The position numbers and the translations under genes were made by a program. DNA of 64,000 bases from Mortierella sp. BCC40632 (lineage: Eukaryota; Mortierellomycota; Mortierellomycetes; Mortierellales; Mortierellaceae), in contig WAEK01000002.1 in the NCBI GenBank assembly GCA_011634665.1, forward strand, positions 1,762,001 to 1,826,000. Reading direction: 5' to 3'. This document shows positions 21,185-34,816 of this stretch, piece after piece. The first letter of the stretch is position 1; the number at the start of each line of letters is the position of its first letter. Below the pieces are notes generated by a model. It had not been told where the DNA came from and did no database searches. It worked only from the letters and a program-made list of their open reading frames with translations.

Positions 21185-21799
21185 ATGCCAATCTCTCTTC
21201 CAGTGATGGTTGTGGTCAAGGCACCCAAATGGATGATCCTGATCGTCTTTTGCCTCGCGCAGTTTCTTGATGTTGCCAACCTCTCGGCAGTCAACATCTC
21301 GTTGCCAAGGATCAAGGCCGAGCTCCACTTTACTGAAGCCCAACTCCCTTGGATAATCAATGCCTTTACTCTCACCTTTGGTACCTTCCTCCTCATCGGA
21401 GGTAAACTTGGTGACAAGTATGGACATAAGCTCTTTTTCCTCTTTGGCTTGGTCTGGTTCTCGATTTGGTCCTTGATTTGCGGTTTCGCCAATTCGGTTA
21501 TCCTCCTTTGTATTGCTCGTGCCATGCAAGGACTTGGTGCAGCGGCGACGATCCCCAATGCCTTGGCCCTGATCCAATTCACATACACGGAAGAGATTGA
21601 AAAATCGCGCGCACTGTCCATCTTTTCCAGCAGTGGTGCCTTGGGCTTTGGCATTGGCCTAGTCCTTGGTGGCGTCTTTACAGCTACAATCGGCTGGAAA
21701 TATATCTTTCATATGTAAGTCCTAGGAACCTTTGCCCACGTGCCGACTATTTCTATAGAATTTAACCGATTGTTTGCTTCCTTGACTGACTTTCTCTCA

Positions 21800-21832
<33 letters not shown>

Positions 21833-23084
21833 CATGCTTCAACTAGGTCCGCCATTATGGGTGTCCTCATCTCGATCGTGGCCTACTTTGTGATCCCCGA
21901 GTCAAGCCCCGAGTATCGCAAGAACGTCAAGCTGGACATTGCAGGTGCCATCACTATCACCATCTCTCTCCTGGCTATTGTCTACAGTATCTCGGACGGT
22001 GCATGGAAATCCGCTCGAGTGATTGTCTGTCTGTTGATCGGCATTCTTCTCTTGGTAGTCTTTGTCTGGATTGAAAAGAAAGTTGAAGCTCCCATGTTGC
22101 CCTTGTATATCTTCCGCACACGCATGTTCACCGCCATGTTGATTGTCGGTGCTCTTTACCAGACCTGGTATCACGTCTACAATCTCTATTGCACACTCAT
22201 CTTTCAGGAAATCATGGAATACAGCGCATTGCAAACGGCCTATGCGTTTTTCCCTTTGGCATTCCCTGGATTGGTCTTGAACCCTATGGCTGGTTATTTG
22301 ATCCCCAAGGTCGGTGCGAAACCGTTGCTTGTTATCGGAACGGGATGCATGGCCATCTCGGCGGCCCTGTTTGCATTGACGCCTAAGGATATGGGTTACT
22401 GGCCTTTGCCGTTCCCTTCGATGTGTATTGGCGAAATTGGTATTGCGATGACCTATACCTCTGCCATGGTAGCAGCCCTCACCATGGCTAAATCAGGAGA
22501 GCATGGTCTTAACAGTAAGTTTGTTTGTTTTTACCTTTATCTTTATATTTTTATGTTCTTGATTATTGATGTTTTAGCCGCAGCTTTAAAGGGAAAGGAG
22601 GAAAAGTTCTGACCCTGTTCGCCATCATCCTTTTTTCATAGGTGCCGTCTTCTCGGTCGCAATGCAAGCAGGATCAGGTGTTGGGTTGGCCATTACCAAT
22701 GCCATCTCTGAGGCCGTGATTGTCAAAACCAATTCTCCTTTTACAGGATACCGTGTGGGTCTCTGGATCGGCGTCGGTGTGACCGTCCTCTGTGTCGTGA
22801 TCACCCTTATCTTTGTCCCCTCCAAGGCCACTCTGGAAAAGAAAAGGCTCGCCAAGGCAGAGTTCACGGAAAGAGAAGCCCAAACTGAAAAGAAGGATGA
22901 CGGCACCATGGCCTCATCACTGACCATCGATCCATCTGAAATGGAATGTGGTGCTGTCAGGGCTGGTAGCATCGATAGTGAAGACGATCGAAGCCAGAAA
23001 CGGGAGCTTGTGGAACAGCCGATGACGCTGGTGCCGGCCATGGCGCCTGTGGCTGTTTCGGTGGAGCAAGCCTCCAAGGAGTAA
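21185..23084 (+). CDS. MFS drug:H+ antiporter-2 (DHA2/14-TMS) family transporter
   Basis: Plasma-membrane or vacuolar proton-coupled efflux carrier. Three exons (21185-21714, 21847-22514, 22642-23084) give 546 aa. Helix 1 (WMILIVFCLAQFLDVANLSAVNISLPRI) carries the DHA2-like LDxxxxxxALP equivalent, followed by LPWIINAFTLTFG. The loop 2-3 motif A is GGKLGDKYGHKLFF and motif C-like GALGFGIGLVLGGVF precedes the first intron. Further helices include ISLLAIVYSISDG and the AFFPLAFPGLVLNPMAGYLIPKVGAKP loop. The C-terminal 70 residues are cytosolic, acidic and Ser-rich. The first intron contains a 32-nt T run next to its acceptor. Substrate cannot be read from sequence. Confidence 0.9.
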
Positions 23085-23802
23085 CAACTAGGGTAGCATG
23101 ACAGAGGATGACGGGGTGATATGTTTTTTCGGGCCTTCCAGAAGAGTATCGGTTGGGTATTTGGTTCTTTCGAACCTCATTCCTTTTCCTTTTCTTCTTC
23201 TGGTTGGTCACTTTTTCTCAACTCGTCGTCCCAAATGCTCTTCCTTGTTGTTGGCTCTCTTTATTCTTATATTATGCTGATAGACCAGTACCTCATCTTT
23301 GGAAGAGGGGTGGCTCTATTTGCATAGAATTGTATAATATTTGTATACCTATAATGTTCTCCGATTAGTTCACACATTGTATAGTACATAAACAGCCTGA
23401 ACAACTGGAAAGACACGACGTTTATATTCTTGTTCGTTTGTGTCATGCGGGATTGGGACTCTTGTAAAAAAGAGAAGAAAAAGAAGAAAAAGAAGATAAG
23501 AATGGTGTGGAAATGGCGTAATGAAGGAGGAAACAATGACCTGTCGAGTATCCTAAAAAAAAAAAAAAAAAAAAAAAGAAAGAAAGAAATGCCATGCTAT
23601 GCGATGCCATGCCCAACATATACAGTCGTGCAGGTGGCTCTCCCCCCCCCCCCTTTTTTTTTTTTTATAGATGGTCAGGGTCCTTCTTAGTCTAATGGCT
23701 TCGTGTCACCGGGATAGTAGAGAGTTTGGGTCTAACGGTCGGTGCCTCGTTTATTAGTGTGGTCATAGCACCGTTTTTTGTTCCCTGTTTCTAACCATCT
23801 TT
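23085..23802. other. Convergent 3' region, MFS / O-fucosyltransferase
   Basis: 718 nt, AT-rich with A runs at 23554-23577 and a C11-T14 block at 23643-23666. No gene seen. Confidence 0.6.
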
Positions 23803-25605
23803 CTACATGTATTCTACCTCGCGATGGTGCCAATCTCGTTGCCGGAGTGCACCAACACGCGAGAAGGTGCTCATCTGGATGCCAACAAATGCTTCTGCAT
23901 GTGCCATCAAGACTTGGTCCACCATCATCGGTCCAAAGACCCCCAATCGGTCGGCCGTACCCATAGCTTGATGGTCCAAGTACTTCCAGCCCAAATCAGC
24001 AAACCTTTTCAATTCTTCTGGTCGTTGTTCATTCGTTGCTACAAAGACAGGCATCACGGCTTCAGGATCCGTGGTTGGGTTGAGTCGAGTCTGGACTTTA
24101 TCAATCCTCTGTGCAATCTGGTCTGTCGATGGCATGCAATGTGACAACTTGGCACCACCAAAGTTTCCTTCACAGTACTGCGCAAAGTCACCACGGCGTG
24201 CATGAATCGCCAAGTATTTCTGAGTTGGAGTAACGAGTTGTTGACTCTTGGGATCCAACACAGGTTCAGATGGAACCAAAGTCCTGTCCAAAAACTCTTG
24301 GACAAAGCCTTCGAGTTCTTTTGTAAAGTGGAAATGTTGACCATATCGTTCCCACTCAGACTTGTCCCGGACGGCAATCTTGTAGGCGTTTGAAATACAG
24401 AGAAACCTTTGTGCCTGGAAATTGGGTGTACGGAGCATGGTCGTAATAGCTTCGAGTTTGGTCGGGTCCTGAGGTAAGGTTTCGAGGGTAAGGTTGAGAT
24501 GCCATTGCTTCAGGAACCCCTTGGCGGTAAAGTCGATTGTTCGTTTAGAACCAAAACCGCAGACGATACCACACTGAAGTGTATTGTACTCAACTCGGTC
24601 TTGATCACGCAACTCTTGAAGTTCCACGACTTTAACTCCTGTCAACTGTTTAAACCGGTCCAGGTCCAGGAACCGCGACCAGGGTTGGCTTTGTTTGGAC
24701 TTGTCATGGCTCGAGGCTGTGATCGGCGGGATGATTAGAGTCCTACCCAAGGCCTGGGCTACCTCGATTCCACGCAACATGGCATAGAATTGATTCGTAA
24801 TACCTGCGTATGGTAGGTACGTCAGGTACAACTCGTTATCGACTAATGTCGACTCGAATGGCCTAACTTCTTCTTCCGCGGTCAATGACTCACGCAAGGT
24901 GTTCCTGGGCAGCTCATCTAGGTCGTTCCACTCGTGGCCATTGTTGTCGTCCTCATTGTCGTCCTTGTCCAGTCCTAAAGCTGAGCGAGGAGAGCTCTCC
25001 TTATTCTCATGATAGTTATTTACAATGGTCGGTGGTCGGGTTTGTTCATACTCATCCTCTTGACTGTCTTTCTGGAGCGCACCCTGCGGAGATGAGAAGG
25101 TACTGCTGGGCGCTTTGAAGGCATCTTGGACAGAATCGCCCCGATCGTTCTCGGCTGACGGTGGGATAAACACGCTATCAATAGGTTGTGGTTGTATTGA
25201 AGCGCCATCAGGCAAGACGGGGATGCGAGGCAGAGCAGCGCGTGGGCGGTCAGAACTCCTGTAGGGGCGTCTTGGCCCGTCGTTCTCCTGATCCCTGTCA
25301 AGGATGTCCTCCTGGAAAAGTCTCCCCTGCGAATCTGGAGACAGGCGTTGCTGTTGCCCTTGCCGCATGTGAGTCCGAGGCGCGGCTGGACAGGCAGTCT
25401 CAGGCATGGCTGGTGCGCAGGGACGGGCAGATCGTGCAAAGGGCGTGGTGGTAATATGGAGGATAACCATGGATCCTGATGAGACAAGTAGTACGAGCGA
25501 GAAAAGGAAGAGGACTCGGCGTTGGGTATGGCATCGCCGACCCGTGGACGGGTATCGGGCAGGCAGGCCTAATGTGTATTTTGGGTTCTTTGGTGAAGCA
25601 GGCAT
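23803..25605 (-). CDS. GDP-fucose protein O-fucosyltransferase-family enzyme, type II membrane protein
   Basis: Golgi/ER lumen glycosyltransferase-like protein, intronless, 600 aa. ATG at 25605 (MPASPKNPKY) is preferred because the longer frame upstream is a CT-rich leader. Short basic cytosolic N-terminus (RRCHTQRR), one anchor (VLFLFSLVLLVSSGSMVIL), then about 230 residues of disordered, Gln/Asp/Pro-rich stem. The catalytic part begins ELYLTYLPYAGITNQFYAMLRGIEVAQALGRTLIIPP, the G-x-NQ-like nucleotide-sugar site of O-FucT folds. It later has YLAIHARRGDF, the conserved HxRRGDF arginine motif for the donor diphosphate, a Cys pair near FAQYCEGNFGG, then PVFVATNE and FVGIQMSTFSR. Acceptor and exact donor are unknown; fungal members are largely uncharacterised. 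Confidence 0.85.
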   Translation of the reverse strand: MPASPKNPKYTLGLPARYPSTGRRCHTQRRVLFLFSLVLLVSSGSMVILHITTTPFARSARPCAPAMPETACPAAPRTHMRQGQQQRLSPDSQGRLFQEDILDRDQENDGPRRPYRSSDRPRAALPRIPVLPDGASIQPQPIDSVFIPPSAENDRGDSVQDAFKAPSSTFSSPQGALQKDSQEDEYEQTRPPTIVNNYHENKESSPRSALGLDKDDNEDDNNGHEWNDLDELPRNTLRESLTAEEEVRPFESTLVDNELYLTYLPYAGITNQFYAMLRGIEVAQALGRTLIIPPITASSHDKSKQSQPWSRFLDLDRFKQLTGVKVVELQELRDQDRVEYNTLQCGIVCGFGSKRTIDFTAKGFLKQWHLNLTLETLPQDPTKLEAITTMLRTPNFQAQRFLCISNAYKIAVRDKSEWERYGQHFHFTKELEGFVQEFLDRTLVPSEPVLDPKSQQLVTPTQKYLAIHARRGDFAQYCEGNFGGAKLSHCMPSTDQIAQRIDKVQTRLNPTTDPEAVMPVFVATNEQRPEELKRFADLGWKYLDHQAMGTADRLGVFGPMMVDQVLMAHAEAFVGIQMSTFSRVGALRQRDWHHREVEYM

Positions 25606-27244
<1,639 letters not shown>

Positions 27245-27742
27245 CTACAACGCGCCGGGGACTCCTAGTCCTCCCATGCCACCAGGTCCGCCGAGCCCTC
27301 CACCAAATCCACCAAATCCTCCGCCAAGTCTTCCAAGGGCACCAAAGCCCCCTAATCCTCCAATGCCTCCTGGTCCACTAAGTCCACCAAGCCCTCCGAG
27401 TCCTCCGAGTCCTCCAGGTCCTCCAAAACCCCCAAGACCTCCAAAGCCACCAAGACCACCATTGAGACCTAGGAAGGTAAAGTCATTGAGCAAGGGTGGA
27501 AAGATATTGACGGATGGCAACAGGTTGTTAACTGGCAGAATATCTGTCTGTGGAAGGAGCTGAATTGGCGAAACAGGGATCTGGATTGGGAGGAATGATG
27601 TTGGTCCACCAGTGGTACCACCGCCCATCATGGCTGCGTCCATGCCAACACCCATCCCCATTGGCGGCACTTGAGCGAGTGTAGTTCCCAGCATTGTAAC
27701 GGCCAGCGAGGCACAGAAAATAGACTTGCAGAGAGGAAACAT
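27245..27742 (-). CDS. Gly-rich secreted protein with QTDILPVNN motif
   Basis: Not recognised as a named family. 165 aa, intronless, ATG at 27742. The signal peptide is MFPLCKSIFCASLAVTMLGT with cleavage expected near TLAQ-VPP. The mature chain has a Met/Gly-rich start (MGMGVGMDAAMMGGG), then PIQIPVSPIQLLPQTD overlapping PQTDILPVNNLLPSVNIFP, then a C-terminal half made of GGLGGFGG and GGPGGLGGLGG repeats ending GVPGAL. The middle motif matches that of the secreted protein at 19599-19985. Gly-rich repeats suggest a structural wall or surface-coating role; this is inference. Confidence 0.7.
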   Translation of the reverse strand: MFPLCKSIFCASLAVTMLGTTLAQVPPMGMGVGMDAAMMGGGTTGGPTSFLPIQIPVSPIQLLPQTDILPVNNLLPSVNIFPPLLNDFTFLGLNGGLGGFGGLGGFGGPGGLGGLGGLGGLSGPGGIGGLGGFGALGRLGGGFGGFGGGLGGPGGMGGLGVPGAL

Positions 27743-28814
27743 CGTGGCGAACTTGAAGAATTGAGTAGTAGATAGTTTTTAGGTGCTTGTTCGCAATTGA
27801 AGGAAGGAAGAGTGGTGTCGACTCCTAGAATGGAGAGAGACGCATGCCTTTTATACCCGTGGGATCGGGAGCCAGGCTCGAGACGAGGCAAGGGGAGAAA
27901 AGGGACAGGCGTCGTAGCTAGAGAGGTCTTTCATGGATCGATACAGGCGTCAGTCCGTCGTCCCCAAAAGATCTGTTGAAGTGGCAGATCGCATTCTGTC
28001 AGTAGAGTGCAGCAAGGCTTCTCTTCAGCAGAGTGCTCTATCTGGTGCAGGGCCAAAGACGACAGACGATTGATCAAGAAGCACAGCCATCGCTTGTAAT
28101 TTCCTACACAGAGACATCAGTCACTCGTGTATTGCCATCAGAGCAAGATGGGGCTCCTTGGATAGGACTAGGAGGATTGACTTGGGATAGGATCAGGATA
28201 GGGTTAGGTTGACTAGGATGGGGTTAGGATGGGGCTATGGTGTTACAGCCCACGCATGGGGTTCCTGTTGAATGAATAACGATTCGTCCTCGGGACCTTT
28301 CCCCCTGTCTCCTGCCCCTTCATCCCCGTGACAGGTCCTTTCTCAGCAGCCACAAGGGAAAGGAAGAAAGTAAGAAAAAGTTGGAAAAAGCATATGTTGT
28401 TGTTGTGTGAGATTGTCTTACTTTCCGGTCGATCCTCTCCTACAAGTGGGCTGTGGGATTGGATTGGCATGCACTACCCGAACTGGTCCCCCGGGGGAAG
28501 AGAACACGCGAGGCAAGGCGACTGTTTCCCGAAACAAAACGAGAAGATTCCAGGCAGGCGGCTCTTTCTCTTTCTCTTTTTCTCTTTTTCTCTTTTTCTC
28601 TTTTTCCTCTTTTTCTCTCTTCTCTCCCTCTCTCTCTCTCTCTCTCGCTTACCTTGTTCCTGACGACTCACCTGCAGTACCAGCTAAAGTCTTGCCAACA
28701 ATCTCCTTCCCAATAACTCATGGGAGCAGAGTGAACTGAAGGAGCGGTGGGCCAATTATCTCCACGATGCTCCTCTCGCCAGATCAAAGACAACTCGCCG
28801 AGCTGATTCTGCTC

Positions 28815-28853
<39 letters not shown>

Positions 28854-30180
28854 CTCTCTCTTCTCTATTCTCAATTTTATAATCTATACCTAAGCAGAGA
28901 CCTCTTTCTCCTTCACCTGCAGCCGCCAAGTAACGGCTGAGTCCAGACTAGTCACTCTCCCTTCCTCTGGCATGTTCTGTTCTCGTACAGTTAAGTAGAG
29001 TCCATCCCTTTTGTGGTCCACCTCCGGCTCGGTCTCACGCCCCACGGACGAGATCCGGCAAATGAGCTCGAGGATTGCTGGACCCGGGAGGTGGGGAATG
29101 GGGACAGGATAAAGAACGGAACGAGGCAATGACTTAGAGGACATGGGCAATCACTGGTGCGAGGTCTCGTTTAATAACCAGACCGGATAAACGAGTCTTG
29201 GCTGCTTACTCTTTTTTTTTTTTTTCTTTTTTTGCACTGTGGCCAACCCTCTGACGTCGGGAATAGGGGAGAATGATCGAGAAGGAGAGAGAAAGAAAGA
29301 GAAGGCAGATTGCGAGTGTGAGCGAGTGAAGGAAGAAACAGTTAGGTCGATTGGCCATACCCCTCTCTAATTGAATAACCGCCAAACCTCTATCTGCATA
29401 TGTCTCTTGCCCGACTGGCCCTCTTTCTCGAACTGCTCTATCTCTCCAGCAATCGCGACTTTGTCCATTTCGACGGAGTGACTGAAACTCCGCGAGCAAC
29501 AGACGGGTACGCCTGAGGGTATTCTACCAAGTCGAAGACAAACATCCTAATCTTATTCTTCCACTCACCCCGTCTCTTCTCACCTAAACCGTCCTCCCTG
29601 TGCCCGTGCCTGGTCAATTTGGCTCTTGGCCGCCAGGGAGATAGAACCAGAAGGGGCTTACTCGAGCGAGGGACAATTGCCGCACTCAGCCCTCAGCCCT
29701 CAGACTTCAAGAGACTGCTAGGTGCAGAGAGGGTAGGAAAGGAGTAGGGACAGACCATTGCCAATGCAACCTTGCCGAGCTGAGGAGTGATGCTTGACAA
29801 TGAGATTAGCACTATACGATATTAGATGAGGTACCAAGCAGACAACAGCATTGGTGGGTGCTGGAAGGTTCCTTGTGCTGATAGATCGAGCATAGCTACG
29901 ATTAGGTCCTAGAGAGGAAAAACGATGCACTTAAACAAGAAGAGAGAGAGAGAGAGAGAGAGAGGCAGCGCTCCTTGTCGAGAAATAGGTGGCCACACTT
30001 TATCAATCGTGATGGACGCCGCGATCGCCAGTCGCCTCTTCTCGCCGAACCAGCCCTGTGTGCTGCCGTGCCTTTGTCAGGCAAGAACGTCCTTTGAACC
30101 ATCCGCTTCGGACATGAGGATTTGGCTCCGCAGCCCGGCGAAATGCGCGCGTGCACCCTGTCGGTGACCCCAGACGGGTG
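27743..30180. other. Gene-poor region, part 1
   Basis: No convincing coding exon. Contains a GGATNGGGTTAGG-like patch (28150-28235), compound CTCTTTTT/CT arrays at 28561-28650 and 28808-28865, a T run at 29210-29232 and a GA array at 29941-29963. Open frames here are short or pure microsatellite. Confidence 0.55.
28142..28238. repeat. Degenerate GGATAGGACTAGGATTGACTTGG-type repeats
   Basis: Several imperfect units containing GGATAGG, GGATTGA, GGTTAGG and GATGGGG in tandem. G-rich on the plus strand. Not a regular telomeric array. Confidence 0.5.
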
Positions 30181-31240
30181 CCTGCAGATAAAAGCGAGAA
30201 GGGGGCAACCCTACTTTTGCACTTTTTTCTTGTTTTGCTATCGCCTTGTTCTATCGCTTCTATCCTACTCTTGATACGTTTGATTTTTTCTCCTTTGCAC
30301 TCCTTCCCTCACTCTTCTACACTTGTCCCCTACTTTGAATATTCTCAGTGTTCCTTTGTAGCCACTGGCAACGCCCATCCTAGCCAGCTTCACATTTGTT
30401 GCCTTTTGCCTGCCGATCATTCACCCAGCTCTCTCTCTTGCCGGGATTGGTGACCCTCTTGTGCCCTAGTCCTTTTAGCAACCTTTCCTTTACAACCTCA
30501 TCTCGTTGCCCCTTCCCCTCTCCCTCTCCCCTTTCTCTTTTCCGCTTGTAAACTTTTTTTCCTCGACTCTTTCCCGACCCCTCTCCTCGCTTTGTTCGAT
30601 CAAGTGCATCTGCCACGTTGCCGTTCTCACAGGAGACGAAATCTGCAGCTGCTTCTCTCCCCCCCCTCTCTTCCCTCTACAGAACCTTTCAGTCTATTCA
30701 ACAGGTAGGCGCCCATTCTGGGAAGATTTTCTTTTAAAAAATATGTCCTTCCACTTCCCCGCCAATGCCTATGGACTTTAGGATGGTTTAATCAATTTTC
30801 ATGCAATGCTTCCCGCCTTCGACTATCCGCATCCTTTCCTAAATATTTATGCAATAATGGCTACTTAAAAAAAGAAAAAGAGAGAGAGAGAGAAAGAGAA
30901 AAACGAGAAATAACACACTTCTTGGCTTGGGAGTTCTCCCGCCAATTTCGGTGCAGGTGCACAAAACGTCCCAGAGGAGCTTCTCCAGTGTATCGCGGGG
31001 TGGGGGTGTAACAAACAATCGCTTCCATAGGATTTGAAGAGGGGGAGACAAGGCGCACTCCCTTGTGGCTCTAACAAAGAATCCTTTTTATACAGCGCAG
31101 ACCCATTGGGAGGAAATGCATGGGCGTTTGCTTTTTCCGTTCACTCCGTTTGTCATAAGTCTTATCATGCGCCTTTTGCCTCGTGCCCCAGGCCTTGAGC
31201 TTGATCCTCCTTTCCTCCCTCTCTCCCTGCCCTCTCTCTC

Positions 31241-31272
<32 letters not shown>

Positions 31273-33360
31273 AGTACAACGACGATGGCGGTCCGTGGCA
31301 GCAATCTGTGTTCTCTTGGACCTACCACAGACTCTGGCTTGAGAAACGTTGATCAGCCGAGGCTCTGGACACCATGGTCTAAAGAGGCATCTGTGCGGAG
31401 AGGCGACCATTGAAAGGCGACCATCGATTGGTTCCTAATGTTGCCTATTTTTCCTACAGCTTTCCCTTGGCCTTCTATCTCTTCCTCACTTTGTCTCCTT
31501 GCTCTTTTCCATGAAACCGACATCCTACACTGTCAGCCTAGTTGAATCAAAGGCCTAGCCAAACACTTTTTTTCTCTCTTGTTAACTACCAAAATGCACC
31601 CACTTTTCCGAGGCATTGGCATTCCACTTTCTTCAATCGACTCCAGCGGCAAAGAAAGAGGGAAAAGAGAAAATGTAACAGTATCAAGAGGAAGGGAGAG
31701 AGAAACCTACCAGGCGCGCTTTGACCTGTTAATGCTTGACACTTGTTATTTTTTCTTCATCTGTGTGGGCCTATTCTATCATGACCAAGTTTCTTGTTGT
31801 TTTGGCGGGAGGGAGGCACCCCTGGTTCGTACGCGATTACTTAAAAAAAGAAAGAAAAGATGGTGCAAGAGATCGAAACGAGTGGATAGCTGGATAGCTG
31901 GATAGCTCTGTTCCAGTATTTGCATGAGAATGGCCAAAGCTTTCAGCCCGCTCCTATTTCTAAACTTGGGTTCGAATTGTTCCACTCATGCCTCCTATAT
32001 TTTTCTATCTTTCTCTCTAAACTCTCAATGGAAGGTCTATCCACTCAATGGCATCTAGCCCATCTTCGCTTTCTGGGCCATCCATTCCTTTAAGTGTCTG
32101 CACTAGTCCGCAGCAGTCGAATTCGAGACAAGGGATAAGATCGACAGCCATTGTCGGTAGGATAGTACACCACGCCGACTCCGTACCATTCTACAGCGGC
32201 GACCCTGACCTAAGGGGACTTGGGTTTCCCCCGAAGAGGCCAACGCAGGGACTTCAAGCGAGCGATCTCCTCTCCCAGGTGGGTTTCTAATGTCTCCGAT
32301 GGGAATGAGGTAGAGTGTCTTCTTAATACACTCGCCTGGTTCCTGGTTCAAACTTCTCTTTTTTTTTTCTCCGTTTCCACTCCCCTTTCTCCTCCGAAAT
32401 GATCCCACCAGGCACATTGCCCACAGCACACCGTCTCCAGTAGACGATTGACTTTCTCTCCTCCTTTCGCTGCTTCCCCATTCCGAGGCTGCAGAACAGC
32501 ATTGCCCCTGCCGTTTTCAATTACAACCAGACTCTCCTCGCTCGCTGTACCCCTCACTCCTTTGAGAAGGATAAGTCGATTGAGGCTCTTTCTCCCCTGT
32601 GGGTGATTGGAGAGTTAGCTCTTTTCCACCATGTGTAGACGGGTACATGTGTTCGGGCCATTTGCCCAATTGACTCTAAGGGAGGCAAGGGCAGGGCAGG
32701 ACAGGGCAGACAAGGAGTAGAACCGCTCTCGGCCGCAGGGCCATCGAGTGGACTATCTCACGCAATGCACAAACATATCCACATCATTCATACAGACACA
32801 GACACATACACACACAGACACATACACACAAACACATACACACACGTCTACCACTCGCATGCCCACATTCACATCCACAGACGCGTATCACATCTTTTTT
32901 TTTTTCCCTTTCTCCCCACATTATGCATCCTCTTCTATAGTTGGGTTTGACTCTTGGGCTCTCTTTCACTCTCCTATCTCGCCTTGGTTCGTTCTGCTTC
33001 TGTTCTTTCTTCCCTCTCCTCCCTCTCTCACGTCTCTTACACAACACCCTGTGTCTCTGGGTCATTGGCAGCACTTGGGAGAAAGGAAGAAGAGGAGTGC
33101 TCAGAAGAGTAGCCCGTGATAGTGGGATGGAGAGGTGGGCCTGGTCTGTGGTCCATTCGCTTTCGATAGCAGGTTTCTTGCCTACCTACCCATCAGACTT
33201 GCAAGAGTGATGGTGGGAGAGAGCGGAGGAAAATCGGCGATGCAAAACGACAATTAGTGGATGCCAAAAGGTTCATGGATGGTTTTAGTCGGAGATACCC
33301 TTGAGTCGACTGGGGGCAGAGGAATGCGATGTGTACGCTAGCCGTTAAAGCTGCACAGCT
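30181..33360. other. Gene-poor region, part 2, with a leader-like CT-rich block
   Basis: From 30184 a GATAAAAG box is followed by about 500 nt of C/T-rich plus-strand sequence ending ATTCAACAG|GTAGGC at about 30703, which resembles a 5' leader exon with a donor site. A poly-A run (31244-31270), CA-type repeats (32798-32850) and short random frames follow. No coding exon is supported. Confidence 0.45.
32798..32852. repeat. ACAC/ACAGACAC dinucleotide-type repeat
   Basis: Imperfect (CA)n with interspersed ACAGACACAT units. Confidence 0.8.
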
Positions 33361-34382
33361 TTTCATTTCTTTTCTTTATATGCCGATATCACCGACTTTT
33401 TTTTTTATTTTTTCTTCTTCTTGCAACGGTTAGCTAAAAAAGAACCTCTTTTGGAGTCAGGGCGGTTGGTGGATGTGTGCATTGGTTGCCCTTTTGGAGT
33501 TGCTACGGTCGATCGACAACCACCATCCGCAGCATTCTCCCCCTGCTCTACGGTTGCATCGCCCTGCTCTATTTTACCCCCTACCTCTCCCAATCAATTG
33601 CTTCATGTCTTCCCTAGAGAGAGAAAAGAGCTGCATTTCCACCATCTGGGGCTCAATTCCTTCGACTCTTTTCTGCATTACCAGCTTGGTGGTTGCAGCC
33701 GCAGCTGCTGCACAACCACCACCGCCCCCTACTACTCCACAACAGAGCAGAAAAGAGACTGTGTCCACCTTGTTGACTCTCGTTCATTTCCACCATCAAG
33801 ACATCTTGATTGGAGTACACATTTCTGCACAAGCACAGGTTACGAGACACAGGTCCAAAGACTTGTGCGAGCACCGTGCGCGCGCATGTTTACTCAATGC
33901 TTGCTTTTTTTGGCGGGACCATCTTTTCATTTACTCGAGTGAAAGAGACAGGGCGGAGGATGTGTGCGGGAGAGAAGATACGACAAGAGGAACTAAAGTA
34001 AGAGGTGGAAGGGAAGACAGAGGAAAGGAGGAGGAGAGAGTGGCAAGGAAGGGGGGGGCCGTGGGGATAGATTGTTGTACTGCGCGTTCCCTCTCCTTCC
34101 CACCTCTTGGTCAGGGACCAAGCTGTGAGGCCGCGACGATTCCCATGGAGAAAAAAGAAAAAGAAAAAAAAAAGTGCGGGTTACTTGGAGCGAGAATGGG
34201 AAGGAGGTCATCTCATCCCTGCGGCGGACCCTATCGAACTGCCTAGACAGGCATTTGAGCATCAACATACCATGAAGTCGAATGGAGCGAACGCACAACT
34301 TGGACAGAAAGAAGGGGGAGAGAAATAATGAAAGCGAAAGTGGAAAGGGAGAGACGCGAGAAACATGGTTTCTGGGCTGGTA

Positions 34383-34390
34383 CACACACA

Positions 34391-34442
<52 letters not shown>
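34383..34442. repeat. (CA)n microsatellite
   Basis: About 25 CA units, nearly uninterrupted. Confidence 0.95.
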
Positions 34443-34444
<2 letters not shown>

Positions 34445-34724
34445 ACATTCGCAGAGTTAGGAAGCTGGTTAAAGGGAGAAGGATATGACAATGAGACGTC
34501 GATTAAGAACGACAACACGGTCAGGGCTCTTGCTGCAGCCGCCTCGGCCCGTCCCTGGTGGACTGGCGGTGGATGGAGCCAGGGGGAGGCTGCACACACC
34601 GCAGACCACCACGACAAGTCAGCAGGGTATAAAAAGATCGCTTGTCTTCCCTTCATGGGTTTTTGTCTATCCATTTCCTCCTCTATTCATCGCCTTGTCG
34701 GGCTCCTGTTCTCTCTCGCTCTCG

Positions 34725-34726
<2 letters not shown>

Positions 34727-34770
<44 letters not shown>

Positions 34771-34816
34771 TTCTCTCTCTCTCTTTCTCTCTCTCTCTTT
34801 CTCTCTCTCTCTCTCC
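34727..34816. repeat. (CT)n microsatellite with periodic TTT interruptions
   Basis: CTCTCTCT blocks separated by TTTCTCT, plus strand. Similar arrays are at 46345-46445 and 28808-28865. Confidence 0.9.

Noticed and set aside
21095..21718. Antisense frames opposite the MFS transporter
   Set aside because: No domain; the sense frame carries clear membrane helices and MFS motifs.
23686..23760. tRNA-like start (TCCTTCTTAGTCTAATGG)
   Set aside because: Resembles the acceptor and D arm of a tRNA, but no anticodon arm, T-loop or pairing 3' acceptor strand follows.
28142..28238. Interstitial telomeric repeat
   Set aside because: Contains GGTTAGG-like units, but they are irregular and mixed with GGATAGG and GGATTGA; not a telomere array.
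34383..34442. CRISPR-like regular array
   Set aside because: Simple dinucleotide repeat without spacers, in a eukaryotic genome.
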